From Adineta vaga (lineage: Eukaryota; Rotifera): a stretch of 64,000 nucleotides of DNA. The stretch covers positions 6,076,001 to 6,140,000 of the forward strand of contig CP075492.1 in the NCBI GenBank assembly GCA_021613535.1. Direction: 5' to 3'. Numbering within the stretch: position 1 is the stretch's first letter; each line of letters starts with the position of its first letter. The notes under the pieces were generated by a model that ran no database searches, was not told the origin of the DNA, and saw only the letters and a list, made by a program, of their open reading frames with translations. Both the position numbers and the translations under genes were made by a program. Below are positions 1 to 10,905 of this stretch, piece by piece.

Positions 1-1560
1 TCCGTGTCTAATAAAAATTTCAAATTTCCTATTTATTCATTGTAAATGTCTATATTTTATTATTCTAATGTAAAGATTTTAGAGTGATAAAAAGCTTACG
101 ATGTTTACGTCGATGATTATATTAATTAATATTGTCTCTTAATCGAATCCAAAGATCAACTTTTGATGGTATGTGAATTGGAGCTCAATTGGCATTGATT
201 CAAATCAATCAAAGTTTAATAATTCAGTAAGATCTTCCATGGAAATTTGCTTTTTAGTGGATGGTCACGTTCAACATCATTTAAAATCAATTTCTACAGA
301 AAATTTAATGAAAAACATTTTTAATCGATTTTTCGATATGTTTTTTTAGCTTTTCTTGTGCAATCGACCGCAAAGTAAACCTTCCTCTTATGAGGATCTT
401 TTCGCAAACTTCGAAAAAGTCAGCAACACTCATCGAGGAAACTGGTTTTATCCTCCATTGGTTATGACTCGAATATCATTAGAAAGCGTTTCCTAGATTC
501 TGATATATGCGTCAACACCACTTAGATATTCATTTGTAAAGAGAAAACCCATTGCTTGGTCACTTTTGTCTTTCTGCTTATAGTGCTAGTCTTTATACAT
601 TCCATCATAGTTTTGTCCAGTATCAGATTTATGTCGCAGTCATTCGTCCGCACTTCTTTATTGCGCCACTTTCAACTGCTTGCAATCGTAACATAGAATC
701 GGGAATTAACGTAATGTCTCTCATTCTTTTCTCTTGATATCTTTCAGTTCGTCAAACATGCTGCTGAAGCAATACTTAAAAACCTCCTTGAGTGAACGAA
801 ACGACGCAATAATCAAATAGAAAATTACTGAAACGATGCCTCTATCTGAGAAACTAGTTACATCAGGAGAACATATCTTCAGCTCTTCCTATATTTATGT
901 TTCTTGAATACGTGAGGAACACGCACACCGTCACCCACCCGATTACCCTTCGGTCAACCCTTCTCTAAAAGCAAGGTTTTGTCCGGAAGATTCACCCCAG
1001 GCCGAGAAAATTGAATTGGAGATTTTGAAAAACCATTGATACCAGTGGATTGCTTCGACCCCGATAACTCTCGATGACACGTTCACATAAATCTCGAAAA
1101 AATGTGTCTTCGATCCAATGTTTTATTCCCGCATACATCCTCTCTTCAGTCGAGGAACCATATTCTAAATCAGTTTGTATCGGCAACCTACATAGAAGCG
1201 TCACTTTCTGTATTGTTAAAAGAAAGTAACTTATAGCAGTTGATAACATTTGTGTTTCTAATTAGTTAGGAAAAAAATTGTTGTTGATACAAAAACTGTT
1301 CCAACAAATCTGTTGCATTGACGTAATCATGTAAACAAATAAAGCTACGATTTACATCAGAAAATCTTTTCAATGATAAAGAAAGTTCGTTGCATTAGTT
1401 TGCCACGTTTGTCAGAGTAAGACTTTAACTCGAGAGTAGCTTAGGCTTTTGATAATTAATCAGAGAGTCTGCTGCCCACGTACTCATTTCTATTTTCATG
1501 AGTGTACGATTGATTTGACGATCATCGTCTAAATTTGTGCGTGACCGAGCGCGTAGATAG
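1..1560. other. Gene-poor left flank with decayed repeat
   Basis: I see no convincing gene here. The short open frames (552-737 plus, 992-1249 minus) have no recognisable domain and are not backed by splice or poly(A) context. Part of the stretch, about 1000-1165, resembles sequence near 6250-6425 on the other side of the membrane-protein array, so it looks like old repeat DNA. The stop at 1558-1560 lies directly before the open frame of the first array gene. Confidence 0.5.
1000..1165 (+). repeat. Diverged direct repeat, left copy
   Basis: This copy shares ordered blocks with 6250-6425 in the same orientation. The clearest are a block containing GATGACACGTTCA followed by a CTCGAAAAA/CCCGAAAAA run, and a block CCGCATA-(C/T)AT-CTC-(T/C)CTTCAGTCGAG. 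Blocks keep order and approximate spacing, but point changes and indels are common. The nature of the element is unknown; no transposase frame is visible. Confidence 0.55.
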
Positions 1561-2871
1561 AATCTTTTTGATTCTCAATCATCAGATCCATTAATAATTC
1601 GTCAAGAAATCTTATCAACTCATCTCTATATTATTCTTGTTATTATTTCTCTTGTTATTTTAACAACATATACAACAATTAACAATCAAATCGAGAATAA
1701 AACAGTAACATTTCCAAGTCAATCTCTTTATGAAAATCTTCACAAGAAATATTCTAATAGCTTGGAATGTTCATGTAGAAAAGTTTCTATTCCTCATGGA
1801 AAATTTGTTCGAATGATTCCAAAATTTCATCAAGTGTGCTCAACAGATTTCGTCTCTCAAAAATGGATCGATTTTATATTCAAAGTAAATGTCGAATTAA
1901 TTATGCCAATCGATGTACGAACTAGTTTAAGTGCAATGTGGCAATTAATTCAGTCATTTTGCCGAAGTGAAACAAAGACAACTGTTGATGCACTTGATCA
2001 ATTTGAAAATTCCCAATGGGTAAATCCAACATTAGTAACTTCACAAATATTAGACGCTAAAATTCAAACTGCTTTAAATTTATTACATCAAACAACAGCA
2101 TCTAATTTTATACAATCGATGACATTTGTTCATAAAATGACACAAGCAAATCAATTAATGACAGCATTATTAACAAATTATATTTCTATCACGACAAAAG
2201 GGGAATTATCCGCAATCGTACTTTTTGGTCTGCAAACTCATATATATGGAAACAAATATATACAAAAAGGATCCATGAGATCTTGCTCTTGTAAAGATGA
2301 GAATTCATGTCCTTTACCGGGAAATCTTTATTTGTATGAGACCAATATACAAAATTTTCAAATTTATGATTTAAATCAAATTGAAGTAAATGAAAGTTTA
2401 TCTGGTATAATAATTGATTGTCTACCGATTCAATCAACATTTTTATCATCATTAGAATGTTTTTATAATCAATCATGTTTGAATATTCTTCTTTCATCTT
2501 ATCAAACAAAGATAAATATTTCAACTCTCAATCAATCATTAACAAGTCGTTTTCATTTAAAAACACCAATTGAATCACTTGTGAAAGAACTATTTATTGA
2601 AGAGATTTTCAATCAAACAATTTATTCGAAATATTATTTCGAATGTTTACCATATATTTGCACTTATGTTTATTTTCATCGATTTAATTGGATATCGGTT
2701 ATTACTGTGATTATTGCGATTTTCGGAGGTATAACAACTGTATTATTTGCAGTTGCTCCTGTTATTGTTCAGTTAATTTTATATATCAAAAGACGATTCT
2801 TCTCAAAAGACTCAACACAAGAACAAGTTGCACAAAATCAAAGCAATATCGACAAAAATGCAAATACTTAG
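1561..2871 (+). CDS. Two-pass cysteine-rich membrane protein, array copy A (5' end incomplete)
   Basis: The open frame runs from the codon after the TAG at 1558-1560 to TAG 2869-2871, about 436 residues, and contains no early Met. Alignment to copy C (which starts at 4398) shows that the N-terminal dozen residues are missing or lie in an unseen upstream exon; AGATAG at 1555-1560 could serve as a splice acceptor. The order of parts is: short cytosolic end, TM1 (about residues 21-40), a large Cys-rich N-glycosylated-looking ectodomain (CSC, FHQVC, SCKDENSC, CFYNQSC), the block LFIEE, then TM2 (FGGITTVLFAVAPVIV region) and a basic tail. I do not recognise the family. Its function is unknown; the topology suggests a surface receptor or channel subunit, which is inference only. 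Confidence 0.6.
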   Translation, partial: NLFDSQSSDPLIIRQEILSTHLYIILVIISLVILTTYTTINNQIENKTVTFPSQSLYENLHKKYSNSLECSCRKVSIPHGKFVRMIPKFHQVCSTDFVSQKWIDFIFKVNVELIMPIDVRTSLSAMWQLIQSFCRSETKTTVDALDQFENSQWVNPTLVTSQILDAKIQTALNLLHQTTASNFIQSMTFVHKMTQANQLMTALLTNYISITTKGELSAIVLFGLQTHIYGNKYIQKGSMRSCSCKDENSCPLPGNLYLYETNIQNFQIYDLNQIEVNESLSGIIIDCLPIQSTFLSSLECFYNQSCLNILLSSYQTKINISTLNQSLTSRFHLKTPIESLVKELFIEEIFNQTIYSKYYFECLPYICTYVYFHRFNWISVITVIIAIFGGITTVLFAVAPVIVQLILYIKRRFFSKDSTQEQVAQNQSNIDKNANT

Positions 2872-2892
2872 AGATAAAATATTTCATTTTAG

Positions 2893-4181
2893 ATGAAACA
2901 TTTCGAATTCGCTTGAAAAAGTGTTTCAATACAATCAAAATCAAAATCATCAATTTAAACATATATGATACGAAATCTAAAGATCCAACACGTATTTATC
3001 ATAGTATTCTCTCTACACGATTATATCTTTTTGCATTATTCATTTTCATCTATATTTATTTTTTATTTTCTGATTTTTCAAATCAAATAATAACTGAGAA
3101 AATATCAAATCCATCTCAATCTGATTATGAAAATCTCGCAAAACGATACGCATCAACATTAACGTGTTCATGTACTGAAATATCAATTCTTTATGAAGAT
3201 ATTATCAATATTGAAGTTGAATATCATCAAATATGCAAAAGTCATTTTATTCAATCATCATGGTATGATCGTTTTTCATTGTCTAATACTAGTTATGTGA
3301 GTTCTTATTTAATTATTGATTTTTTATCAATTGCTGCATCATATTTTCAAACATTAGAAACATTTTGTTCTTTGGCAAATGAAACACTAAATGATGCGAT
3401 GAAAAGATTTTTAACAAGAAATTTAATTAATTCTCACCTTTTAACACATAATGTATTCTATTCACAAATGAATTCATCAGTTTATTCTTTTGAACAATCA
3501 ACAAAAACTGAATTTCTCGATCGAATATATTTAACTAATGCATTGTTGCATAGTAATCAATATTTAAGTCGTACAATAACAAGCACTCGTCTTGGAGCTA
3601 TTTGTCAAGACATGACTAGTACAGGATGTTCGATTAAAATGTTCGTTTCTGCTCTATATACTATCAGTACAAATAATGATAAATGTTATTGTGTTATTGA
3701 TTCAATATGTGATTTAAATCATACGATTTATGAGAAAGATGAAACTTATAATATTGTTTGGCGACTTGAAGGCATAAATATAGGTTGTTCAATTGTTAAT
3801 ACAGTAATGAAATCATCATTGATATGTTGGTTTAATAAGAATTGTTTCAATCAATTACGAATATTTGCTCATAGAGTAAATAAATCAATACCTGAGGATT
3901 GAATAACTTTACTTGATTGAACCTTATCTAGTCGATATTATCCAAATACAACAATTGAAACAATTTTTAATGAAATAATGATTGAAGAATGGAAATTTTC
4001 TTCTTCATTTGCCAATTTTTATTCGAAATGTAAACCATTATTTTGTTCCTTTACTTATAAAAAGAAAGCAAATATTATTTATATTACTACCATTATTATC
4101 GGTCTCATTGGTGGAATCGATACCATTTTTAGATTAATCTCACCATTGATTATCACGATTATTTTAAAAAATGATTCATAA
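2893..4181 (+). pseudogene. Two-pass cysteine-rich membrane protein, array copy B, interrupted by two TGA
   Basis: A frame homologous to copies A and C runs from a possible acceptor (TTTTAG, 2887-2892) to TAA at 4179-4181. No in-frame Met precedes TM1 (STRLYLFALFIFIYIYFLF). The ectodomain carries the family cysteines (TCSC, YHQIC, CYC, WFNKNC). Two in-frame TGA codons, 3900-3902 and 3918-3920, split the product; the same frame then continues through MIEEW, a Cys pair and a good TM2 (IGLIGG). A GT-AG pair at 3876-3931 (56 nt) would skip both stops but shifts the frame, and alignment with copy C shows no room for an intron. I therefore read it as a pseudogene, unless TGA is read through. The gap to copy A is only 21 nt after its stop, so a fusion transcript cannot be excluded. 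Confidence 0.6.
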
Positions 4182-4397
4182 ACTAAAGTGCGACAGATCA
4201 TCACAAAATCAAACTAGACACCAAGATAATAATCACCGTAAGTCCTTACAGTTATTTTCATCATAATTCATTAACAAAATATTCGAACTAGATGATCTTT
4301 TACCTTTTGTACTAGCTATAGCTTCTTTATCCTGTCTTTTGAAGACGAACGTCTTTGTTTAGGAAGATATTGAATTGATGACAATATATTCACTCTA

Positions 4398-5552
4398 ATG
4401 AAACGACTAATCAATAAACTATTATTTTTCAATTTGTTTGATGATGAATCAATTGATATTGAAACTATTCGTCGTCAAAGAATATCATCTCGAGTTTATA
4501 TAGTAGCTTTATCGATTTGTATGTGTATTATAATAATTTATACAATGTTTTCAAAGAGAACTGAACTTCAGTCTTTTTCGAATCCTTCTCAAAATGATTA
4601 CAATCAATTATTAAAATCTTATTCGGAATCTCTCAAATGTCCTTGTAAGAACATTCCGATCGAATATAAACATTTTATACAAATAAACACAACATTTCAT
4701 GCAATATGTTCAAGTGATTTCATTAGTAAAAAATGGCATGATTATGACCGACGTGATATTCGTGTACGCGGTGCGTCATATTTTGTATTTCTATCAACAT
4801 TATGTCAAATTTCCCAAACAAGGATTGATAGTGCATTAAATGAATTTCTTAATGCAACATTTCTTAATACTCATATGATATCCATATCTGAATTTGATTT
4901 TCAAATTAATGATATTATTTCACAAGTTCAGAATAATACTCTAAGAAAATTTTCTCGAAGTTTAAAACTTCTTCGTGATATCATCAGTGGAAATGCTTTT
5001 TTATCTTCATATTCTTTAAATTGATACTGGTACAGAGAATACAATAGTACTTCGGAAATAAATTCTATTAAACCAGTTGAAATCACAAACGAATGTTCAT
5101 GTGGAACACAAAGTGATTGTATCGATTCAGGTGGAGTTTATGATGCGTTGAATGATAGCGCAACATTTCGAATACCTGGATGGAATGTTGGATGTTCAGT
5201 GGTCGAAAGATTATTACGTTCAACATTTCAATGTTTATATGACCAAATGTGTTTGAATTCATTACTATTTAATATAGAAAAATATACATTTGGACATTAT
5301 TATCACATAAATATATCAGCAATGGATTTTTTAAATACTAGTCATTTTAAACGAAATACAAGTATTCAAAATATTGCAGATGAATTATTTATTGAAGAAT
5401 GGAATATTAATAAATCTTTTTCATCATTCTATAATCAATGTAATCCATATGAATGTTCTTATAAAATTGAAAAAGATGATCATTTTACTTACACAATATC
5501 ATTATTTCTAAACGATACGTTTTTTATTGAAATTCTTCTTGAAAAAGTCTAA
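4398..5552 (+). pseudogene. Two-pass cysteine-rich membrane protein, array copy C, one TGA and no TM2
   Basis: This is the only array member with a clear ATG (4398). It has an N-terminal NLFDDES motif shared with copy A, TM1 around residues 34-51, and then the family pattern PSQNDY, CPC, FHAICSSDFI. A single TGA at 5022-5024 interrupts the frame, which continues without shift (CSCGTQSDC, GCSVVE, CLYDQMCLN, LFIEEW, NQCNPYECSY). No frame-preserving GT-AG intron around 5022 was found by eye. After TISLF the expected second membrane segment is replaced by unrelated sequence ending at TAA 5550-5552. Loss of TM2 plus the stop argue for a decayed copy. Confidence 0.6.
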
Positions 5553-7144
5553 TTAATTTTACTAGACTTTTCTTAATTAAATATGCGTATCTCTATGTTA
5601 TAAAGTTCTTAGCATTGTTAGCGGATATCCAAAAACTTGTTCGGAAAATATGATCATGACTTCAATGGATACTATTAGTTTTTAGTATAATTATAAAAGT
5701 ATCTTGAATTTTTCTTGTTCAAGAAGTTTTAGAGAATTCCATATACGAATCCTCTTGTATAGAAAAACTTCATAAACCATTTTTCCAAATTATTGAACTT
5801 TGTTTCACTAGGTTGTTTCAATTTTCGTTAAATAATTACTTATGCTTCACATATTTCATTGCTTCTATGAAATATTTCTCTCTTTTTCTCTACCTGTATG
5901 TTATGTTAATCTTGCTACAATTCATTTTTTTGCGACGAATTGTCCAGTTACCCGCTGTAGTTCCTCTTCTCACGACTCCATTTCCTGTGTCGCACATATT
6001 TCACTTAATCGGTTACCATATTTGATTATTGAGAATATCTTCTAGAAACATCGAAAACGCCTGAACAGGTGTGATGTCAGTTACATGAATCAATGAGACG
6101 AAACGCAGAATGAAATTTAAAAAAACGCTTGAGGCATACTCTCCGACGCACTTGTTGTGGAACAATTTTGATAGTTTCTGAATTCTAATAACCATGTCAG
6201 ATGATCTGGAGAACGTAGGGATATATTCGCAGCAGCTCGTCGGACGGAGAAAAATGAGTTGGAAACTTTGAGAAACTAACGGTATCATTCGATTCCGCGA
6301 CCCAGAATACTCTAGATGACACGTTCAAACACATCCCGAAAAATGTTTTTTTAACCCGACACAGACAGACGGACAGCCAGACGCGTGTTCTTTTTTTTCC
6401 GCATATATTCTCCCTTCAGTCGAGTGAATAATCAATGCGATTTTCACTTAATTCATTACATTTCAATTCACATTGTTTTACCTATTTTCTTTGGAATTCG
6501 ATAATAAACGATTAAGATACCAATAATCATTATTGTAGATGTAAAAAGCAATGGTGAAAATAAGCGGGACTTTTTGGGACGTCTCTCACAGTGACATGAT
6601 AAACATCTATATGAAAAGAAAGAAATTCGTATAGAAATATTGATGTCATTTCGAAAAAACAACTTCACGATAAGAATAGAAAATTGGTAATTCAAGTAAG
6701 ATACTTTTGATTGTTTCAGTAAGATTATATGATAAATCATTCGTCCATTAAATATTTGTTGTTCCGTTATGTTGATAACAAATAATTGGATTCGATGGTT
6801 TTGACAGAATTTCTTTGTTTTGATAATGAAAAAAAACTAGACATCAATTATCTTTAACAAGACAAAACAAATCAAATGGGTACTTGTATTTTTGAGTACA
6901 ATCATTTCAAATTCTATCAAAAAGTATTTCTAACGAGAGCAAATCTCTCAACGAACATTAAAGTATAGATAGATAAATATATATTTTGAAAGTCAACTGA
7001 ATCAGTTTTCAAGCATAGAATAATTTATTAAGATATATTGTCTGTAAAATAACAATATTACGAATTAGGGTTAAAATTAAGGATAAACGGTAGCAGGGAA
7101 AGAAAGTATATAGAACGAAAACGAAATCCTATTAATTGTTCGAT
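5553..7144. other. Intergenic with right repeat copy; no supported gene
   Basis: The stretch holds the right copy of the flanking repeat and a simple ACAGACAGACGG-like run near 6361-6380. A minus-strand open frame at 6468-6740 (90 codons, one hydrophobic stretch near its C-terminus, a CLSCHCERR segment) has no recognised domain and is not annotated as a gene. The TTTATT at 7024-7029 is, on the minus strand, the poly(A) signal AATAAA of the heat-shock gene to the right. Confidence 0.5.
6250..6425 (+). repeat. Diverged direct repeat, right copy
   Basis: This is the partner of the repeat at about 1000-1165, in the same orientation. It contains GATGACACGTTCAAACA, the CCCGAAAAA run and the CTTCAGTCGAG block. 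An insertion with an ACAGACAGACGG-type simple repeat separates the two best-matching blocks. The two copies bracket the three-gene membrane-protein array. Confidence 0.55.
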
Positions 7145-8883
7145 TTATAATTTGATTGGTACTTGAATATGAAGAAAACCATCATCTTTAAGTTCTGTTT
7201 TTAAATGATCAATTTCGCAAGTAGGAAAGAGAGTAACTTGACGATAACTATGTTCACCTATACGAACGAAAAGATTTTAATCAAAAAATGATTTATCTTC
7301 AAGAAATTCTTACTCATATATTGACCACCATCAGCTGATACTTTATTATTAACATCAACACGTAAATCATATCCATTGAGTGAAATTTTCATTTGATCTA
7401 ATGTTGTGCCTGGTTTCATTTGTAAACGCATGTAGAGAGTTTTCTTGCCATCAGGACCATCAACAAGTGATGGATTCCATGTTTTATTTTGAAGAAATTC
7501 TTCAAGTGTATACAATGCACTATGATTACTGCTTGATATTGTCTAGAAAAGAAAATCGATGCAAAATAAAAATCTTAGTTTTTGCAATAATCAATACCTT
7601 AGAACCACGACGTTCACTTGTACTTGTCTGATTTTGATTTGATGTTGTCAAATGAGATTCATCAGTACGTTTATTTGGTGCACTTACTGATTGATCAGTA
7701 TTTTGCGCCGATGTTGTTGTTGAAGTTGTTGATGAACGTGTTTCATTATGTTCATTGTTACGTTGAATTGGTACAGAAACAGATTGATCTGTATTATGTG
7801 TTGAATTTGACGTTTTAGTTAATGTCGAATGTGTTTCTGTGTTATGAGATGCTGGTATTGGAGTATCATTATGTCCATCGGTTGATTTAGTTATCGATAC
7901 TTTTCGTTTTTGAATAGTTATGGTACCACCACTGGCTAAAAGTTCTGGTGGAATTTCAATTGGTAAATCACTCAATTCTATTAAAAGATAAATAAGTTAT
8001 ATAATTGAAAGGTAATATACGTATAATCTCACCCGAACTTGTTAATGTAGATTGTTTAGTAGTTGTTGATGAATTTGGTTCATTATGAGTAATTTGTTGT
8101 TGATTGCCTGTTGTTGATGAACGACGTTCAGTTCTATGTGTGCTATAAGTTTGTGAAGTATTACCAGTTGTTGTATCCGCACTTCGGAGTAATTCAGTTG
8201 CTTCGGGTGAAAGTTCCGATGAACCGGTTGTTGTTGTTGTTGTCATTGTTTTTGTTACTGATGTTCGTCGAACTTGTTGACCTGGTGCTGCTAAATTAGT
8301 AACATCATTAGATGTTGATGTTAAAGCATTATTATCATTGCTTGTATTATATTTATTCAATGAAAATGAGAGACGACGTTGATTATTTGCATTTTGATTA
8401 ATGCTTAACTGATCTACTTGTGTAGATGAAGTTAAAGGAATTTCCACAACAAGCATATGAGCAGCAGTTATAAATGAGGCCATTGAATCGACTGCAGCAT
8501 TCGATGGAATATCAAAGGTACGTTCGAATTGTTTTTGCATAAAACGACCTTCACTACGTTCTTCATAAACACCTGAGATGGTTAATTTATGATTTTGAAT
8601 GTAGATCTAAATATAGATTGAAGTAGAATAAGAACATTGAAGTTTTTAGATTTACTTTGATTTGTTCTGGTTTAAAGTTTTCTACATCAAATGTGATACG
8701 AAATTTTTCGGTATCATGACCATATTTATCTTTAAAGAGTTGTTGATTTGGTCGACTAAGCCAACGAATACTTGCATCATCGCCAGGTGCATGATTAAAG
8801 GCATTAAACCATATATCATTCTTATTGTCAGTACTACTTCCAGGTTGATTAGAACGATGAATGGGTACAATTTGTGAAGACAT
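7145..8883 (-). CDS. Small heat-shock protein with two alpha-crystallin domains
   Basis: Five exons (minus): 8883-8656, 8606-8033, 7977-7598, 7542-7314 and 7257-7145, with introns of 49-56 nt and all phases consistent; 507 aa. The start is MSSQIVP. The first alpha-crystallin domain spans about residues 55-140 (FRITFDVENFKPEQIKV, then LTISGVYEER and the VVEIP strand). A Ser/Thr-rich low-complexity middle follows, in which NTDQSVS occurs twice. A second, more diverged crystallin domain lies at about 425-507 (TLYMRLQMKPG, YRQVTLFP, GFLHIQVPIKL). Small HSPs hold unfolding proteins in soluble complexes; double-domain versions are known from flatworms (p40/Tsp36 type). A TATA-like run (8939-8951) lies upstream and AATAAA lies on the minus strand at 7029-7024. 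Confidence 0.85.
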
Positions 8884-9743
8884 ATTTAGATTAGTATTAT
8901 TTCTATTATAAATAACTGTAGTTTGTATACATGATGGATATATATATATACTATTTTTCGTAAGTGGGTGGATAAAAAACAATGTTACTCTTTTGAGATA
9001 TATACGACTTGTCCGCCCGCTTTTCTTCTAAATGTACAAAAACTATTTCTTTTCTTTGTTGATGGATATGTCGGTTCTAGATTTTTCTTTTGTATATATC
9101 TAACTCGATACACACGCAATAGAACTATGACAATAAATATCTATCTATATTTCTTAACATGTTGTCATGTTCTATTTGTAAACATAAAAACCAGTCCATC
9201 AAGAAACCTTCAACGTCTGTCTTTGTACTGAATGAGACAGTATATTGGAATGAAAAGCAATTATAATCAAGACATATGTAAACAAGAAAATACTAGAATT
9301 TTCTTGTAAAATGTAAATAGATTATTATTAACTAGTGCCTACGAAACAATTGTGTTGATTCATGCCGCACTGTTGAAACTGAATGAATGATTGATTGATT
9401 GAAATATTTTCCTGATAATATAGAATTGTTATCTAAAACAATATTCTTCGCATCAGCTATACATTTATTTTTAGATAAAACTTCCATTGTTCTATTAACC
9501 CTTGTACTACTGGGCTAGTTTAGGCTTGTCTTGAAACTGTTCCTTTAATTCAAATTATGACATTTTAGGTCTGGTTTCCGGGCGAGCATACCAAAACAAT
9601 AATCTCTTTTATTCTAGCGAATAGTTAAAACTATATTTCACACTCTGTTACCTATCAAAAACATTCGGTAGTCTCATGTTAGTATAATAGAAAGACAAAA
9701 AGTCATAGTTTATTTACTATGATAAAAGTATTCAGTTACATTT
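8884..9743. other. Upstream region of the sHSP gene and RING gene 3' end
   Basis: No gene is visible here. The part next to 8884 should hold the promoter of the minus-strand heat-shock gene; a TATATATATA run at 8939-8951 is the only obvious element. The TTTATT at 9709-9714 is the minus-strand AATAAA for the RING gene. I did not find a convincing array of nGAAn heat-shock elements by eye. Confidence 0.45.
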
Positions 9744-10118
9744 TCATACAAATACTTCGAGTAAATTTTCTATTTCATTTCTACAAATTGGACATGTCGA
9801 CAATTTCTTACTACAACATACACATACACATAAATGTCGACAAGGTAATAAAACAACTGTTTTTCTCTCATTCAAACAGATAATACATAAGCAAGAGTCA
9901 TTATTTAAGTCTTGTTGTAATTTTCGACGCATAAATCTTGCATATGATGGTCGTAATGAACGTTTATCAAGATGAGTTGGAAATGATAAATCATCATCGA
10001 TATCATTGGAATGAATTAATGGACGAAAAAAGAATTTTTTCAATAGATAAAAACTAATAATAATTAGACAGAGTGTCGAAATAATATTAACTTTATTCAA
10101 TAATAATATATCAATCAT
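9744..10118 (-). CDS. Membrane-anchored C3HC4 RING finger protein
   Basis: Single exon, 124 aa. An N-terminal hydrophobic segment (about residues 10-27, ISTLCLIIISFYLL) is followed by a basic linker. The C-terminal RING at about residues 76-113 has CIIC, an LPCRHLC turn and a final CPIC pair. A RING at the very C-terminus with the LPCRHLC pattern is shared by the MUL1, RNF26 and LRSAM1 group of E3 ubiquitin ligases; which of these it belongs to is not decidable. It probably ubiquitinates substrates at an ER, mitochondrial or other membrane (inference). AATAAA is on the minus strand at 9714-9709. Confidence 0.7.
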   Translation of the reverse strand: MIDILLLNKVNIISTLCLIIISFYLLKKFFFRPLIHSNDIDDDLSFPTHLDKRSLRPSYARFMRRKLQQDLNNDSCLCIICLNERKTVVLLPCRHLCVCVCCSKKLSTCPICRNEIENLLEVFV

Positions 10119-10305
10119 GAATTTAAAAAATATATATATCTGAAATTACTATTATTTATTCTTGATCATATGAAAATATCCATTGAATGAAAAGAAAGAA
10201 AAATGAAAAGAAAATGAAATTCTTTGTATTAAATATGTATATACACAATACACACTGTTGAACATGCACAGATTAATTGTTGAGTATTTGTTTTTGTTTG
10301 GTTGG

Positions 10306-10449
10306 TTATTTGTCATCATTATTTGTTGAACTATCCGTTGGTGGTCGTGTAGTAACAAATTCATCAAAGCCATGTGCAAATGTATATAACATATTAACAC
10401 CTTTGCAAGTATTTGGAGTTTCCGAGAAAACTATTGACAATCGAGACAT
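10306..10449 (-). CDS. Short ORF, 47 residues, unknown
   Basis: The ORF starts MSRLSIVFSET and ends STNNDDK. It is not recognised and has no membrane segment. Support comes from context only: a minus-strand acceptor-like CTTTACAG lies about 35 nt upstream of the ATG (near 10483), and an AATAAA on the minus strand lies downstream near 10158. Those two signals fit a small spliced mRNA between the RING and glutaredoxin genes. It could equally be chance. Confidence 0.35.
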   Translation of the reverse strand: MSRLSIVFSETPNTCKGVNMLYTFAHGFDEFVTTRPPTDSSTNNDDK

Positions 10450-10905
10450 GTTGTGAATTATTGTTCACGTCGATGAATCGAGCTGTAAAGACGATACATT
10501 TAGAATGTGTGTGTGTGAGAGAGAGAAGAGAGAAAAAAAGATAATTTATATATAGATGTATATGTATCTCGATGGACGCGCCATATTGTATTTTCTTTTT
10601 CTTTCCATTTGTATATTGTGTTCGATAGAATGATTTAAATGTACATTTCGTCGGAAGAGAACAGTTTCATTGTCCAAAAATAAACCTTTATTCAATAATA
10701 AAATAACTATCTCAGTACATATGCTATCAATCGATTTAATATTCAAACTAAGGAAACAGATTTTTCTTTGTATCATTGGTCAAATGTAATCAATGGACAT
10801 CCTAACTAGAAAACGAAACATTAAACTTCATCATGTCGTATATTTATTCATGAATATGGAAAAAAAAATAAATCTTTTCTTTCTAAAGCATAAGAATTCT
10901 TTTTT
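10450..10905. other. Intergenic, short
   Basis: The stretch has a GT/GA-rich simple run near 10508-10535 and a minus-strand AATAAA (10848-10843) for the glutaredoxin gene. The open frame 10546-10776 (minus) has no domain and is not called. Confidence 0.4.

Noticed and set aside
992-1249. Minus-strand open frame of 85 codons
   Set aside because: It overlaps the diverged repeat, has no domain, and the matching repeat copy at 6250-6425 does not preserve the frame.
3876-3931. A 56-nt GT-AG intron that would remove both TGA codons of copy B
   Set aside because: Its removal shifts the frame of the conserved C-terminal part, and copies B and C align without a gap here.
3900-5024. TGA as selenocysteine in the array genes
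   Set aside because: The stops do not align with each other or with a conserved Cys in the paralogs, and no SECIS-like hairpin was evident by eye.
1561-5552. Assigning the membrane-protein array to the DEG/ENaC channel family
   Set aside because: Topology (TM, Cys-rich ectodomain, TM) is similar, but I do not see the channel-family signature motifs before TM2.
6468-6740. Minus-strand 90-codon open frame with a hydrophobic end
   Set aside because: No homology to the array proteins or other families was recognised and there is no splice or poly(A) support.
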